The position numbers and the translations under genes were made by a program. From the NCBI GenBank assembly GCA_001552775.1, contig KQ959260.1, forward strand, positions 117,268-181,267: a DNA stretch of 64,000 nt. The letters are read 5' to 3'. The notes under the pieces were generated by a model. It searched no databases, was not told the origin of the DNA, and was given only the letters and a program-made list of their open reading frames with translations. Each line of letters opens with the position of its first letter. Position 1 is the stretch's first letter. Shown here piece after piece: positions 1 through 8,563 of the stretch. Source of the stretch: Bacteroidales bacterium KA00251. Its GTDB lineage: Bacteria; Bacteroidota; Bacteroidia; Bacteroidales; Porphyromonadaceae.

Positions 1-2
1 AA

Positions 3-36
3 AAAGAGAGAGGAGTAGCAATACTCCCTCTCTTTA
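3..36 (+). terminator. Hairpin upstream of dnaX, probable terminator of the preceding gene
   Basis: An imperfect inverted repeat (AGAGAGAGGAGTA against TACTCCCTCTCT, loop near GCAA) is followed by a T-rich stretch before the dnaX start. The gene it would serve lies outside the window, so the strand is inferred. Confidence 0.45.
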
Positions 37-51
37 CTCTCTTTTTATTTT

Positions 52-1362
52 ATGACCGATTCCTTTGTAGTTTCTGCGAGAAAGTATCGTCCTAATAGTT
101 TTAGTGAGCTATTGGGGCAGGATGCTATTAGCGTCACATTACGAAGGGCAATTAGTCAAAATAAAACGGCACATGCCTATTTATTTTGTGGGCCTAGAGG
201 AGTAGGAAAGACCTCTGCTGCACGCATTTTTGCAAAGACGATAAATTGCCTTCATCCGACGTCAGAAGGCGAAGCATGTGGCCAGTGTGAGAGTTGTAAG
301 GCTTTTGAGGAGCAGCGTTCTCTAAATATATTTGAGCTTGATGCGGCTTCCAATAATTCTACCGAAGATATTCGTCGGCTTATAGATGAGGTTTCTGTAC
401 CTCCTCAGTTTGGGCGTTACAAAGTCTATATTATAGACGAAGTACACATGCTTTCTCAGAGTGCATTCAATGCTTTTTTAAAAACGCTAGAAGAGCCTCC
501 ATCCTATGTGGTTTTTATTTTAGCTACTACTGAAAAGCAAAAGATACTTCCTACAATATTATCGCGCTGCCAGGTATATGACTTCAAACCAATTTCAGTA
601 GATAAGATCCAGGAGCAACTTCAAAAAGTAGCCGATAGTGAACATATTGTTGCTGATAAAAAGTCACTAGAATTGATTGCACAACAGGCAGATGGGGGAA
701 TGCGCGATGCACTTTCTCTATTTGATCGATTGGCTGGTTTTGGCGATGGAACTATCTCGTATCAGCAAACGATAGAGAGCCTTCATATTCTTAATGAGAG
801 CTACTATTTGCATTTTGCAGAATATATCTACAACAATGATGTATCTGCCCTTCTTACTTTACTAGACGAAGTAATAGGCAAAGGCTTTGATCCTAAAACA
901 ATACTACTCGGTCTGCAAGACTTCTTTAGAAAGTTACTCTTTGCCGCAGATAGTACTACCTTGCCTTTGGTTAATCTTTTGCCCGAAGAACAACAAGAAA
1001 TCAAGAGAATAGCTCTTGATTTAGGAAGACCATTTTTATACCAAGCTTTGCTTAAACTGGGAGAGGCAGAAAAAAGATATCGAGCAAGTTCTGCAAAAAG
1101 GCTTTTGGTGGAAATGACACTAATCGGATTTACCTCAATTAGTAAAGTGGTATCTGATATGCCGAGGACTATTACTAGCAGTAGCTCTTCCCAAAGAGAG
1201 CAAACAAAACCTCTTGCTGTAGAAAAAAAAACAGCTTCTATCGCTAATCAAGAAGGAACTAAGCCAAGAGTTTTTTCCTCAATATCCTCCAATACTAAAG
1301 AAGAAGAGCCAAAGAGAAGATTGGGCACAAGTATTCTTCAACTAAAAAAAAGAATAGTATAG
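52..1362 (+). CDS. dnaX: DNA polymerase III clamp-loader subunit gamma/tau, zero-frame product
   Basis: This is the AAA+ ATPase of the replicative clamp loader, which opens and loads the beta clamp. The 436-aa zero-frame product has a Walker A GPRGVGKTS at residues 47-55, zinc cysteines C66, C76, C79 and C82, Walker B DEVH at 129-132 and an SRC sensor motif at 171-173. The clamp-loader core and collar are therefore present. The frame stops at 1362, shortly after a run of eight A (1344-1351). The missing tau-type C-terminal domain lies in the -1 frame immediately downstream and ends at 1805. A -1 slip on A-AAA-AAA would give a fused product of about 584 aa. The zero frame alone would give a gamma-like short form. 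A sequencing error in the A run is the main alternative. Confidence 0.93.
   Translation: MTDSFVVSARKYRPNSFSELLGQDAISVTLRRAISQNKTAHAYLFCGPRGVGKTSAARIFAKTINCLHPTSEGEACGQCESCKAFEEQRSLNIFELDAASNNSTEDIRRLIDEVSVPPQFGRYKVYIIDEVHMLSQSAFNAFLKTLEEPPSYVVFILATTEKQKILPTILSRCQVYDFKPISVDKIQEQLQKVADSEHIVADKKSLELIAQQADGGMRDALSLFDRLAGFGDGTISYQQTIESLHILNESYYLHFAEYIYNNDVSALLTLLDEVIGKGFDPKTILLGLQDFFRKLLFAADSTTLPLVNLLPEEQQEIKRIALDLGRPFLYQALLKLGEAEKRYRASSAKRLLVEMTLIGFTSISKVVSDMPRTITSSSSSQREQTKPLAVEKKTASIANQEGTKPRVFSSISSNTKEEEPKRRLGTSILQLKKRIV
1344..1351 (+). promoter_or_regulatory. Slippery A8 tract, candidate programmed -1 frameshift site in dnaX
   Basis: Zero-frame codons read CTA AAA AAA AGA. The heptamer A-AAA-AAA allows tandem re-pairing in the -1 frame, which continues AAG AAT AGT. 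A short stem (TTTCTTC 1390-1396 with GAAGAAA 1404-1410) lies about 40 nt downstream, rather far for a classical stimulator. Slippage at A runs in dnaX is known in Escherichia coli and Thermus. Confidence 0.6.
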
Positions 1363-1805
1363 AAAGTGCACCTTCTTCGCAAACTTCAGTTTCTTCTTCG
1401 ATTGAAGAAAATAAGGTAAATCCAGACTTAAAACAAGCTATTCCACTCAATGACGATACCTTGAAACAAGCTTGGATCGCTTACGCAGATAAATATATTC
1501 CACCTACAAATAGGATTGAATCTGCACTTATTAGGGGGAGAGAGCCTATTTTGGTATCAGAAAATAAGATAGAGGTGACAGTGGGAAGTAAGGCACATTA
1601 TGAAGAGCTTCAAAAGCTGCAGCCTGCTATCCTCAATTTTTTAAAGCAATTCTTTGGAAATGCTGAAATAATACTGGAAATCGCCTATTCAGAAAAAGAG
1701 GAAATGGCGATGATGCAAAGCAAAAGTGAATGGTTTGCATCTGAAGTAAGTAAAAATCCTGCTCTTCAAGAATTAATCACTAATCTTCAATTAAGAGAAT
1801 GCTAG
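1350..1805 (+). CDS. dnaX: DnaX C-terminal (tau-like) domain in the -1 frame
   Basis: After the slippery A run the -1 frame stays open from about 1341 to the TAG at 1805. It encodes a Ser/Glu-rich linker and then a domain of about 110 aa (AWIAYADKY... to the end) that resembles the C-terminal domain of Bacteroidota DnaX. The first in-frame internal start candidate is TTG at 1461, and no convincing ribosome binding site precedes it. Expression by frameshifting or transcriptional slippage from the upstream frame is therefore more plausible than independent translation. The linker is open and the codon use looks ordinary, which argues against decay. Assignment as the tau C-terminus is inferred from position and sequence character. 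Confidence 0.75.
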   Translation, partial: KNSIESAPSSQTSVSSSIEENKVNPDLKQAIPLNDDTLKQAWIAYADKYIPPTNRIESALIRGREPILVSENKIEVTVGSKAHYEELQKLQPAILNFLKQFFGNAEIILEIAYSEKEEMAMMQSKSEWFASEVSKNPALQELITNLQLREC

Positions 1806-1856
1806 TCGCTAAGACTATAAATAATAAGATCCTAGAATAAGAAAAAAGAAAAATCT

Positions 1857-3065
1857 ATGAGAAGAATCTTAGTATCCCTATCAACATTTTTTGTCTTAAC
1901 GCTTACTACAACTGTCCTAGCACAGGAAAAGAAGCAAGAAGTAGAAACGAATAAGTTTACCGTAGTAAAGGAAAATCCCATTAGCTCTATTAAAGATCAA
2001 GCTAATAGTGGTACATGCTGGGCATATAGTACCAATGCCTTTTTTGAATCAGAACTTCTCCGTATGGGTAAACCAGAAATTGACCTTTCTGAAATGTTTA
2101 TTGTAAACCACTCTTACAGAGATAAAGGCGTAAAATATGTGAGACTTTCTGGAGATCTCAATTATGCTCAGGGTGGTTCCTTTGGAGATTGTCTTTATGT
2201 ACTGAAGCACTATGGTATGGTACCTCAAGAAGTGATGCCTGGTCTTAACTACGGAACAGAAAAAAACGCCCATAACGAGCTGGAAGCTGTTACTAAATCT
2301 ATTATTAAGGCAGTAGTAAAAAACCCTAATAAATCAAAGTTATCTACCGCTTGGAAAAAAGCGTTTTTTGGTGCCATTGATGCTTATCTAGGTGAACTTC
2401 CTACCAATTTCACTTATAAAGGGGTATCCTATACTCCACAAAGCTTTGCAAAAATGCTCGGTCTTAATGCAGACGATTATGTATCTTTGACAAGCTATAC
2501 ACACCATCCTTTTTATACACAGTTTGCACTTGAAATAAGTGACAACTGGCGTTGGGGTACCTCTTACAATCTCCCTATAGAAGAGCTCATGCAGGTAATG
2601 CATTATGCCGTGGACAAAGGCTATACGATAGCTTGGGGTACTGATGTAAGCGAAGTAGGCTTCAACAGAGATGGTATAGGAGTATTGGCAGATATTAAAG
2701 CTATTGAGACTGCTGGAAGTGACCAAGAACGTTGGATAGGTGCTTCTCGTGCAGAAAAACAAGCTCATATACGCGCCATTATCAATAGTCCTAACTGTCC
2801 TGAAGTAAAAGTAACTCAAGAGTACCGCCAGGAAGGCTATGACAATTATACCCTCACAGATGACCATGGAATGCTAATTTATGGAATGGCTAAAAATCAA
2901 GTTGGAAAGCCCTTCTTTATGGTTAAGAATAGCTGGGGAGAATCTGGTGCATACAAAGGTATTTGGTATGTAAGCGAGTCTTTTGTAGCAGGAAAGACTA
3001 TGAATATTGTAGTCCACAAAAATGCTATTCCAGCTACTATTAGAAAAAAGCTTGGTATAAAGTAA
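1857..3065 (+). CDS. Secreted C1 family (bleomycin hydrolase/aminopeptidase C-like) cysteine peptidase
   Basis: The 402-aa protein starts with a clear Sec signal peptide (MRRILVSLSTFF..., cleavage near ALA/AQ at about residue 22), so it acts outside the cytoplasm. The papain-type catalytic triad is visible: Cys54 in SGTCWAY, His near residue 337 in DDHGMLIYG and Asn near residue 358 in KNSWG. The long insertion between Cys and His and the overall length fit the C1B (PepC/bleomycin hydrolase) branch, which usually trims short peptides. Bacteroidales carry several secreted members linked to peptide-based nutrition. It starts 51 bases after the dnaX frame ends and is followed by a strong terminator, so it may be co-transcribed with dnaX. 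The exact substrate is unknown. Confidence 0.9.
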   Translation: MRRILVSLSTFFVLTLTTTVLAQEKKQEVETNKFTVVKENPISSIKDQANSGTCWAYSTNAFFESELLRMGKPEIDLSEMFIVNHSYRDKGVKYVRLSGDLNYAQGGSFGDCLYVLKHYGMVPQEVMPGLNYGTEKNAHNELEAVTKSIIKAVVKNPNKSKLSTAWKKAFFGAIDAYLGELPTNFTYKGVSYTPQSFAKMLGLNADDYVSLTSYTHHPFYTQFALEISDNWRWGTSYNLPIEELMQVMHYAVDKGYTIAWGTDVSEVGFNRDGIGVLADIKAIETAGSDQERWIGASRAEKQAHIRAIINSPNCPEVKVTQEYRQEGYDNYTLTDDHGMLIYGMAKNQVGKPFFMVKNSWGESGAYKGIWYVSESFVAGKTMNIVVHKNAIPATIRKKLGIK

Positions 3066-3089
3066 ACTATCTTCTTTTAAGAGAAAAAG

Positions 3090-3122
3090 AAAAGGACAGA
3101 GCAACTGCTCTGTCCTTTTTGT
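3090..3122 (+). terminator. Rho-independent terminator after the C1 peptidase gene
   Basis: A perfect 13-bp stem (3090-3102 with 3107-3119, loop AACT) is followed by a T run. It separates the peptidase from the murD promoter region. Confidence 0.88.
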
Positions 3123-3195
3123 TTATCCTTAGTCATAACTTACTCATGGTAAATTGACTGGGGGGTAAAGCAGATTTAAATCCACTTAAATAATA

Positions 3196-3253
3196 TTGTT
3201 GTAGGCATATAAAATGTTATCTTTGCATTGAGTGGAGACTCTTGCAAAGTCTC
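3196..3253 (+). promoter_or_regulatory. Promoter and leader hairpin of the murD-ftsZ block
   Basis: TATCTTTG at 3218-3225 matches the Bacteroidota -7 box TAnnTTTG. TTGTTG at 3196-3201 is placed as a -33 element. Just downstream, GAGACT (3235-3240) pairs with AGTCTC (3248-3253) around a 7-nt loop at what would be the start of the leader. Function of the hairpin is unknown. Confidence 0.65.
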
Positions 3254-3302
3254 AAATAGGTAATCTTTTTTTCAGAGTTAGATAACGACGTGCTTTAAAG
3301 AA

Positions 3303-4727
3303 ATGACAAAGGGTGATAGTAAGATAGATAGAGTACTGATATTAGGAGGGGGAGAGAGTGGTGTAGGAGCTGCACTTCTAGCAAAGCGATGTGGTATGTC
3401 TCCTTTGGTAAGTGATAATGGTACTCTACAAACCAAATTTCGCGAGGAATTAGAAGTTCATAAACTGCCGTTTGAGGAAGGAAAGCATACAGAGAAGGCC
3501 CTTCAGTGGGGACAAGTCGTTGTCAAGAGCCCTGGTATACCCGAAGATTTACCTATGATTGTGGAACTTCGTAAAAAGGGGATTTCAGTGATTAGTGAAA
3601 TAGAATTTGCATACCAGTGTCTCCCGAAATTACAAAAAGAAGCAAAAAGGAGCGATTCCAATCGCTCCTTGATTGTAGGAATAACAGGAAGTAATGGTAA
3701 GACCACTTCTGTTACTTGGCTCCACTTTATTCTTTCAAAAGCAGGGTATAATGTAGGACTTTGTGGAAATGTGGGTCGCTCATTTGCAAGACTACTTGCA
3801 GAGGAGCCTCTTTTTGATATTTATGTGATAGAGCTTTCTAGCTTTCAGTTGGATGGTATTGTTAATTTCCGCCCCGATATTGGCATATTGCTCAATATTA
3901 CTCCCGATCATCTAGATCGTTACCATCACCATTTAGAGGAGTATGCAGCATCCAAAATGCGTATTGCAGAAAACATGGATGCCAATAGTAGCTTTATATT
4001 TTGGGCTGATGATCCGATTATACCCAATAGAATACCAGAAAACGCTCCATTCTATGTAGCACCCTTTTCTACCTCCTCGGCCACTTACGATTATTCTTCA
4101 GCTTACTGCGATAGCAATGCCCTTCATTTTTTAGCTTTTGATGATGAGCGCCACTTCAGTATTGCACGCAGTCAAGTGGCTTTGCCAGGGATTCATAATA
4201 TGCGCAATGCTATGGCAGTGTCCCTTGCAGCGATTGAGCTAGGCATCACAGAAGAGGATTTGAGGTATGGACTAAAACATTTTACCAACGTATCCCACCG
4301 AATGGAGTTTGTAGCTGATATTGAAGGAGTACATTATATCAATGATAGTAAAGCCACCAATATTGATTCTGCTCACTATGCTCTAGACTCTCAGACACGC
4401 CCAGTTGTGCTTATACTTGGGGGAACTGACAAAGGAAATGACTACAACGAGATTGCACCTCTTGTAAAACAGCATTGTAGGGCATTAATTTTTCTAGGTG
4501 TAGATAACCGCAAACTTCATGCTACTTTTGATTCGATGATTCCTGTGATTGAGGAGGCCCGATCTATGAAGGAGTGTGTAACAAAGGCTAGCCAATTGGC
4601 ACAAGAGGGAGATGTTGTGCTTCTGTCTCCATGCTGTGCAAGTTTTGACTTATTTTCCAATTACGAGGATCGTGGGGATCAATTCAAAGAAGAGGTAGCA
4701 AAATTGTCTCAGAGAAAGAGAGGATGA
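3303..4727 (+). CDS. murD: UDP-N-acetylmuramoyl-L-alanine--D-glutamate ligase
   Basis: Cytoplasmic Mur ligase that adds D-glutamate to UDP-MurNAc-L-Ala in peptidoglycan precursor synthesis. The 474-aa product shows the N-terminal Rossmann-like start (VLILGGGESGVGAA), the ATP-binding loop GITGSNGKTTS near residue 128, the central motif LNITPDHLDRY and the C-terminal HRMEF and NDSKATN motifs of Mur ligases. Length is normal for the family. It is the first gene of a tightly packed block and its stop overlaps the ftsW start by four bases (ATGA). murE and mraY, often adjacent in other bacteria, are not upstream here, and the gene has its own promoter. Confidence 0.97.
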   Translation: MTKGDSKIDRVLILGGGESGVGAALLAKRCGMSPLVSDNGTLQTKFREELEVHKLPFEEGKHTEKALQWGQVVVKSPGIPEDLPMIVELRKKGISVISEIEFAYQCLPKLQKEAKRSDSNRSLIVGITGSNGKTTSVTWLHFILSKAGYNVGLCGNVGRSFARLLAEEPLFDIYVIELSSFQLDGIVNFRPDIGILLNITPDHLDRYHHHLEEYAASKMRIAENMDANSSFIFWADDPIIPNRIPENAPFYVAPFSTSSATYDYSSAYCDSNALHFLAFDDERHFSIARSQVALPGIHNMRNAMAVSLAAIELGITEEDLRYGLKHFTNVSHRMEFVADIEGVHYINDSKATNIDSAHYALDSQTRPVVLILGGTDKGNDYNEIAPLVKQHCRALIFLGVDNRKLHATFDSMIPVIEEARSMKECVTKASQLAQEGDVVLLSPCCASFDLFSNYEDRGDQFKEEVAKLSQRKRG

Positions 4728-6010
4728 ATGTGTGGAGCTACATAAGTAAAGTATGGAAGGGTGAAATACCTTTCTGGCGAGGAAGTAAAGTGCTTTGGGT
4801 AATTTATTTTGCACTAATTACTATTTCCTTAATAGAGGTATATAGTGCCTCTAGCATGCGAGCTTATGGAGGCTACCTATGGGCTCCTATCATCAAACAT
4901 GCGGGTATTATATTTATTTCCACGCTAGGGGTAATTATAATCTCTCACTTGAGCTGGGAGTTTATCTCAAAGATTCACCTTGCCTTTTATGGACTAGCCC
5001 TTCTTGCACTCTTAATGGCTATGCTATTCGGTGTGGAGGCAAATGATGCACAGCGCTCCTTCAATTTATTGGGAATAAGCGTGCAACCTTCTGAGATTTT
5101 AAAGCCTGCTATTGTCTTTTTAGGAGCTTATATCTTTGGTCATGAACATAAGGGAACGCCACGTCGCTCTTTTTATTGGTTCTGGGGGATGGTTCTTGTA
5201 CCTACTGTATTTATCTTCTTTGAGAGTGGATCTACTGCTATTATTCTTCTATGCATTGCGTGGATGGTATGTTTTGTAAGCAATCCTATCAAAAAAGAGT
5301 TTTGGAGAATTACGGGAGTCGTCGCAATAGGAGGTATCTCACTTTTGCTCTTCGTGGTATTTATGCCACCTTCAGTACTAAAACCATTTGGACGAGCTAC
5401 CACTTGGCATAGTCGTATTATGGGCAATAGTCTAGGAGTCCCCGATAGTGTATACAATGCTCTTACTGAAGCAGAGAAAGACTCTGCCTACTATGTGATA
5501 GATGGGCCAAACTATCAAAGAAAGCATGCCCAAATAGCTATATCACGAGGAGCAATATCTCCTCTAGGAGTCTTGCCTGGCAATAGTACCGCACGAGACT
5601 ATCTACCTGAGGCTCACAACGACTTTATCTATGCGATTATAATAGAAGAGCTAGGTTATTTAGGTGCAATTGCTGTACCATTGCTTTATCTGTTCTTTTT
5701 TTTCCAGCTTGGTGTATATGCGAGAAACACAAGAAATAAGCAACAGCAATTGTTGCTCTATGGGATAGGATTGCTCTATGTCTTTCAAGCTATGCTCAAT
5801 ATGGGTGTGGCGTCCGATCTTTTCCCTCTTATGGGGCAGACATTGCCTCTAATAAGCGCAGGAGGTAGTTCGTTTCTATTTACAGCATTCTCTTTTGGCT
5901 TTGTGCAGGCCATCACAGCAAGAATAAGAGAAGATAGAATCCAACAAAAAGCTTTGCAAGAAGAGTTACAAAGCAATTCACAAGACTATTCAGAAAGTAG
6001 TCACGAATAG
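4724..6010 (+). CDS. ftsW: Peptidoglycan glycosyltransferase/lipid II polymerase of the divisome
   Basis: Integral membrane protein of the SEDS family that polymerises septal peptidoglycan with its partner transpeptidase. The 428-aa sequence has about ten hydrophobic segments, and the conserved loop with LPEAHNDFIYAIIIEELG near residues 303-320 is typical of FtsW/RodA. An early IEVYSASS motif follows the first membrane segment. Its location between murD and murG identifies FtsW rather than RodA. Start overlaps the murD stop, and murG begins two bases after its stop, which suggests translational coupling. Confidence 0.95.
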   Translation: MNVWSYISKVWKGEIPFWRGSKVLWVIYFALITISLIEVYSASSMRAYGGYLWAPIIKHAGIIFISTLGVIIISHLSWEFISKIHLAFYGLALLALLMAMLFGVEANDAQRSFNLLGISVQPSEILKPAIVFLGAYIFGHEHKGTPRRSFYWFWGMVLVPTVFIFFESGSTAIILLCIAWMVCFVSNPIKKEFWRITGVVAIGGISLLLFVVFMPPSVLKPFGRATTWHSRIMGNSLGVPDSVYNALTEAEKDSAYYVIDGPNYQRKHAQIAISRGAISPLGVLPGNSTARDYLPEAHNDFIYAIIIEELGYLGAIAVPLLYLFFFFQLGVYARNTRNKQQQLLLYGIGLLYVFQAMLNMGVASDLFPLMGQTLPLISAGGSSFLFTAFSFGFVQAITARIREDRIQQKALQEELQSNSQDYSESSHE

Positions 6011-6012
6011 GT

Positions 6013-7149
6013 ATGACCAACAGAAACTATAGATTTATTGTCACAGGAGGAGGTACAGGAGGACATATTTTCCCCGCAGTCGCCATAGCTGATGCCCTTA
6101 GGAGACGTTATTCTAGTTGTGAGATTCTTTTTGTGGGAGCAGAAGGAAGAATGGAGATGGAGCGAGTACCCCGTGCAGGATATCCCATAAAGGCTATTCC
6201 AGTAGCAGGTTTGGATCGCCGTCATCTGCTTCGAAACTTTGGAGTACTAGCAAAGCTTTTAAAAGCAATAAGACTGGCTAAGCGATATACACTTGACTTT
6301 CAACCCGACTTGGTAATAGGAGTGGGTGGGTATGTTTCTGCCCCGACTGTGCTAAGTGCACAGAAGCTTGGTATTCCGACTTTGCTACAAGAGCAAAATG
6401 GATTTGCGGGTGTGGCAAATAAACGACTGGCGAAACGAGCTAGGGCTATCTGTGTGGCTTATGAAGGGATGGAGAGATTCTTCCCTGCCGACAAGATTCA
6501 TCTCACAGGTAATCCTATCCGAGAGGTGATTGAGAAGAAGCCACTCCCTTCTAGAGAAGTGGCTATGGAGAAGTTTGGCTTTAGCCATAACGAGTCTCCT
6601 ACTTTGGTGGTGGTAGGGGGAAGCCTAGGAGCCCTAACTCTCAATGAGAGTATAGAGTCGGGATTGGAAGCAATCTCAGCAAGTGGTATTAACTTACTTT
6701 GGCAAACAGGAAAAACTTTTTTCCCAAAAGCAAAACAGGCTGTAGAAAAACTTTCCCACGAGGCTCAGTCATACATTTTACCAGTTCCTTTTATTGACGA
6801 TATGCCATTGGCTTATGCAGCTTCTGATCTTATGATCAGTCGGGCTGGAGCTTCTACGATTAGCGAAATTCAATGTTTGGGTAAGGCTGCAATATTGGTA
6901 CCATCTCCAAATGTTGCAGAGGATCATCAAACGCACAATGCATTAGCCTTAGTAAAGAAGGAAGCAGCTTCTATGGTAAGTGATACTGATGCAAGAGCAC
7001 ATCTTGTGGAGGAGGCCCTGCGACTAATACAAGATCATGCAAAGCTTAAGAGGTTTGCACAAAACGCCTTGACGATGCGACTACCCGATGCTGCTGATCG
7101 CATTGTAGAAATTATAGATCATATACTTCATGATGCAAAAGCAGAATAA
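6013..7149 (+). CDS. murG: UDP-N-acetylglucosamine--lipid I GlcNAc transferase
   Basis: Peripheral membrane glycosyltransferase (GT28) that converts lipid I to lipid II. The 378-aa product begins with the diagnostic glycine-rich loop GGGTGGHIFPA (about residues 12-22) and carries GVGGYVSAP, LLQEQNGFAG and the C-terminal MISRAGASTISE motif for UDP-GlcNAc binding. Length is normal. Its 3' end overlaps the murC start by about 20 bases, so the two are probably translationally coupled. Confidence 0.97.
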   Translation: MTNRNYRFIVTGGGTGGHIFPAVAIADALRRRYSSCEILFVGAEGRMEMERVPRAGYPIKAIPVAGLDRRHLLRNFGVLAKLLKAIRLAKRYTLDFQPDLVIGVGGYVSAPTVLSAQKLGIPTLLQEQNGFAGVANKRLAKRARAICVAYEGMERFFPADKIHLTGNPIREVIEKKPLPSREVAMEKFGFSHNESPTLVVVGGSLGALTLNESIESGLEAISASGINLLWQTGKTFFPKAKQAVEKLSHEAQSYILPVPFIDDMPLAYAASDLMISRAGASTISEIQCLGKAAILVPSPNVAEDHQTHNALALVKKEAASMVSDTDARAHLVEEALRLIQDHAKLKRFAQNALTMRLPDAADRIVEIIDHILHDAKAE

Positions 7150-8563
7150 CCCCTTTCTCTATAATTGCGTCTATTTTATTGGTATAGGCGGAATAGGAAT
7201 GAGTGCACTTGCTCGCTATTTTAAGGCGAGAGGGGTAGAGAAAGTATTGGGGTATGACCTCACACCTAGTTCTCTTACGGAAACTCTCCAGAAAGAGGGG
7301 ATAGCAGTACACTATAATGACCTTGGAAGCGAGGTTTTAAATGGACTTACACCCTCTGACACATTGGTAATTTATACTCCAGCAGTACCCCAAACGCATG
7401 GGGAATTGCAAGCGTTCCTTAAAGCTGGATTTCGTGTGGAGAAAAGAGCACAAGCTCTGGGTGAGGCGGTAGCCCAGCAGGAGTTGTACGCTGTAGCAGG
7501 TACGCATGGCAAAACTACTACTTCCACGCTGTTAGCACACCTTCTCCACTCTTCAGTAGGTAGTAATGCTTTCTTAGGCGGAATTTCGGCAAACTTTAGA
7601 AGCAATCTACTGATTGATAAGAACTCTTCGCGAGTTGTTGCTGAAGCAGACGAATACGATAGAAGTTTCCTACGCCTTTATCCTCATTGTGCAATTGTTA
7701 CTGCTACCTCGCCCGATCACCTAGATATCTATGGTACGGAAGAAAGCTATAAACAAGGTTTTAGAGACTTTGTGGAGCAAATTGAAAGGGGGGGCACACT
7801 CTTTTATCGTAAAGGAACTTTTGAGGAAGAGCAGTTGCCAAAGGCTGTCCATTCCTTTAGTTATCTTTCCAATTGGAAGAAAGATATGCCTCAAGAGAAA
7901 GCCGATATTTATAGTGATAACGTAAGACTAGAAAAGGAAGAGCTTTACTTTGATTGGCATTTCCCTAAACAAAAAATACACTTCAAGGATCTTCGTCTTC
8001 ATACACCTTTTCCAATAAATGCGGAGAATGCCACTGCTGCTATCGCTGCAGCTCTACTTGCGGGGGCAAGTGAGGAGCAGATTCGTAGTGGACTTGCAAC
8101 TTTCAAAGGTGTAAAGCGTAGATTTGAATTTGTGCTTCGCAGCGAAAAGCAGATTCTCATTGATGACTATGCTCACCATCCAGAAGAGTTGAGAGCTTCT
8201 ATCTCTTCTATCACAAGGCTTTTTCCAAATGAACCTATTTTAGGTATTTTCCAGCCTCACTTGTATAGTCGTACTAAAGACTTTTATCATGAATTTGCAC
8301 AGGCTCTTTCTGCCTTAGATCAGGTGATTTTACTTCCAATTTACCCTGCCCGAGAAGAGCCTATACCAGGAGTTTCAAGCGAACTTATTCTTGACGAGCT
8401 ACCGCAGAAAGATAAGTGGCTTGTGAAGCGTGAAGATTTTCTTCAATTTATGAGTAGCTACCCCCTGTCTATTCCACGAGTAGTTGTTACAGTCGGAGCT
8501 GGTAATATTGACCGTCTTGTAGAGCCACTGGCCGCTTTGCTGAAAGAAAAAGAAAAGAAATGA
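7130..8563 (+). CDS. murC: UDP-N-acetylmuramate--L-alanine ligase
   Basis: Mur ligase adding L-alanine to UDP-MurNAc, the first amino acid of the stem peptide. The 477-aa protein has the MurC N-terminal motif FIGIGGIGMSALARYF, the ATP loop AGTHGKTTTST near residue 122, EADEYDRSF and DDYAHHPEEL. The start is ATG at 7130 inside the end of murG. Its stop overlaps the ftsQ start by four bases. A G7 tract lies in frame near 7788. As in other Bacteroidota, ddl is absent between murC and ftsQ. Confidence 0.97.
   Translation: MMQKQNNPFLYNCVYFIGIGGIGMSALARYFKARGVEKVLGYDLTPSSLTETLQKEGIAVHYNDLGSEVLNGLTPSDTLVIYTPAVPQTHGELQAFLKAGFRVEKRAQALGEAVAQQELYAVAGTHGKTTTSTLLAHLLHSSVGSNAFLGGISANFRSNLLIDKNSSRVVAEADEYDRSFLRLYPHCAIVTATSPDHLDIYGTEESYKQGFRDFVEQIERGGTLFYRKGTFEEEQLPKAVHSFSYLSNWKKDMPQEKADIYSDNVRLEKEELYFDWHFPKQKIHFKDLRLHTPFPINAENATAAIAAALLAGASEEQIRSGLATFKGVKRRFEFVLRSEKQILIDDYAHHPEELRASISSITRLFPNEPILGIFQPHLYSRTKDFYHEFAQALSALDQVILLPIYPAREEPIPGVSSELILDELPQKDKWLVKREDFLQFMSSYPLSIPRVVVTVGAGNIDRLVEPLAALLKEKEKK

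Noticed and set aside
2388..2867. 159-codon minus-strand frame inside the C1 peptidase gene
   Set aside because: Antisense shadow of a gene with a complete catalytic triad and signal peptide.
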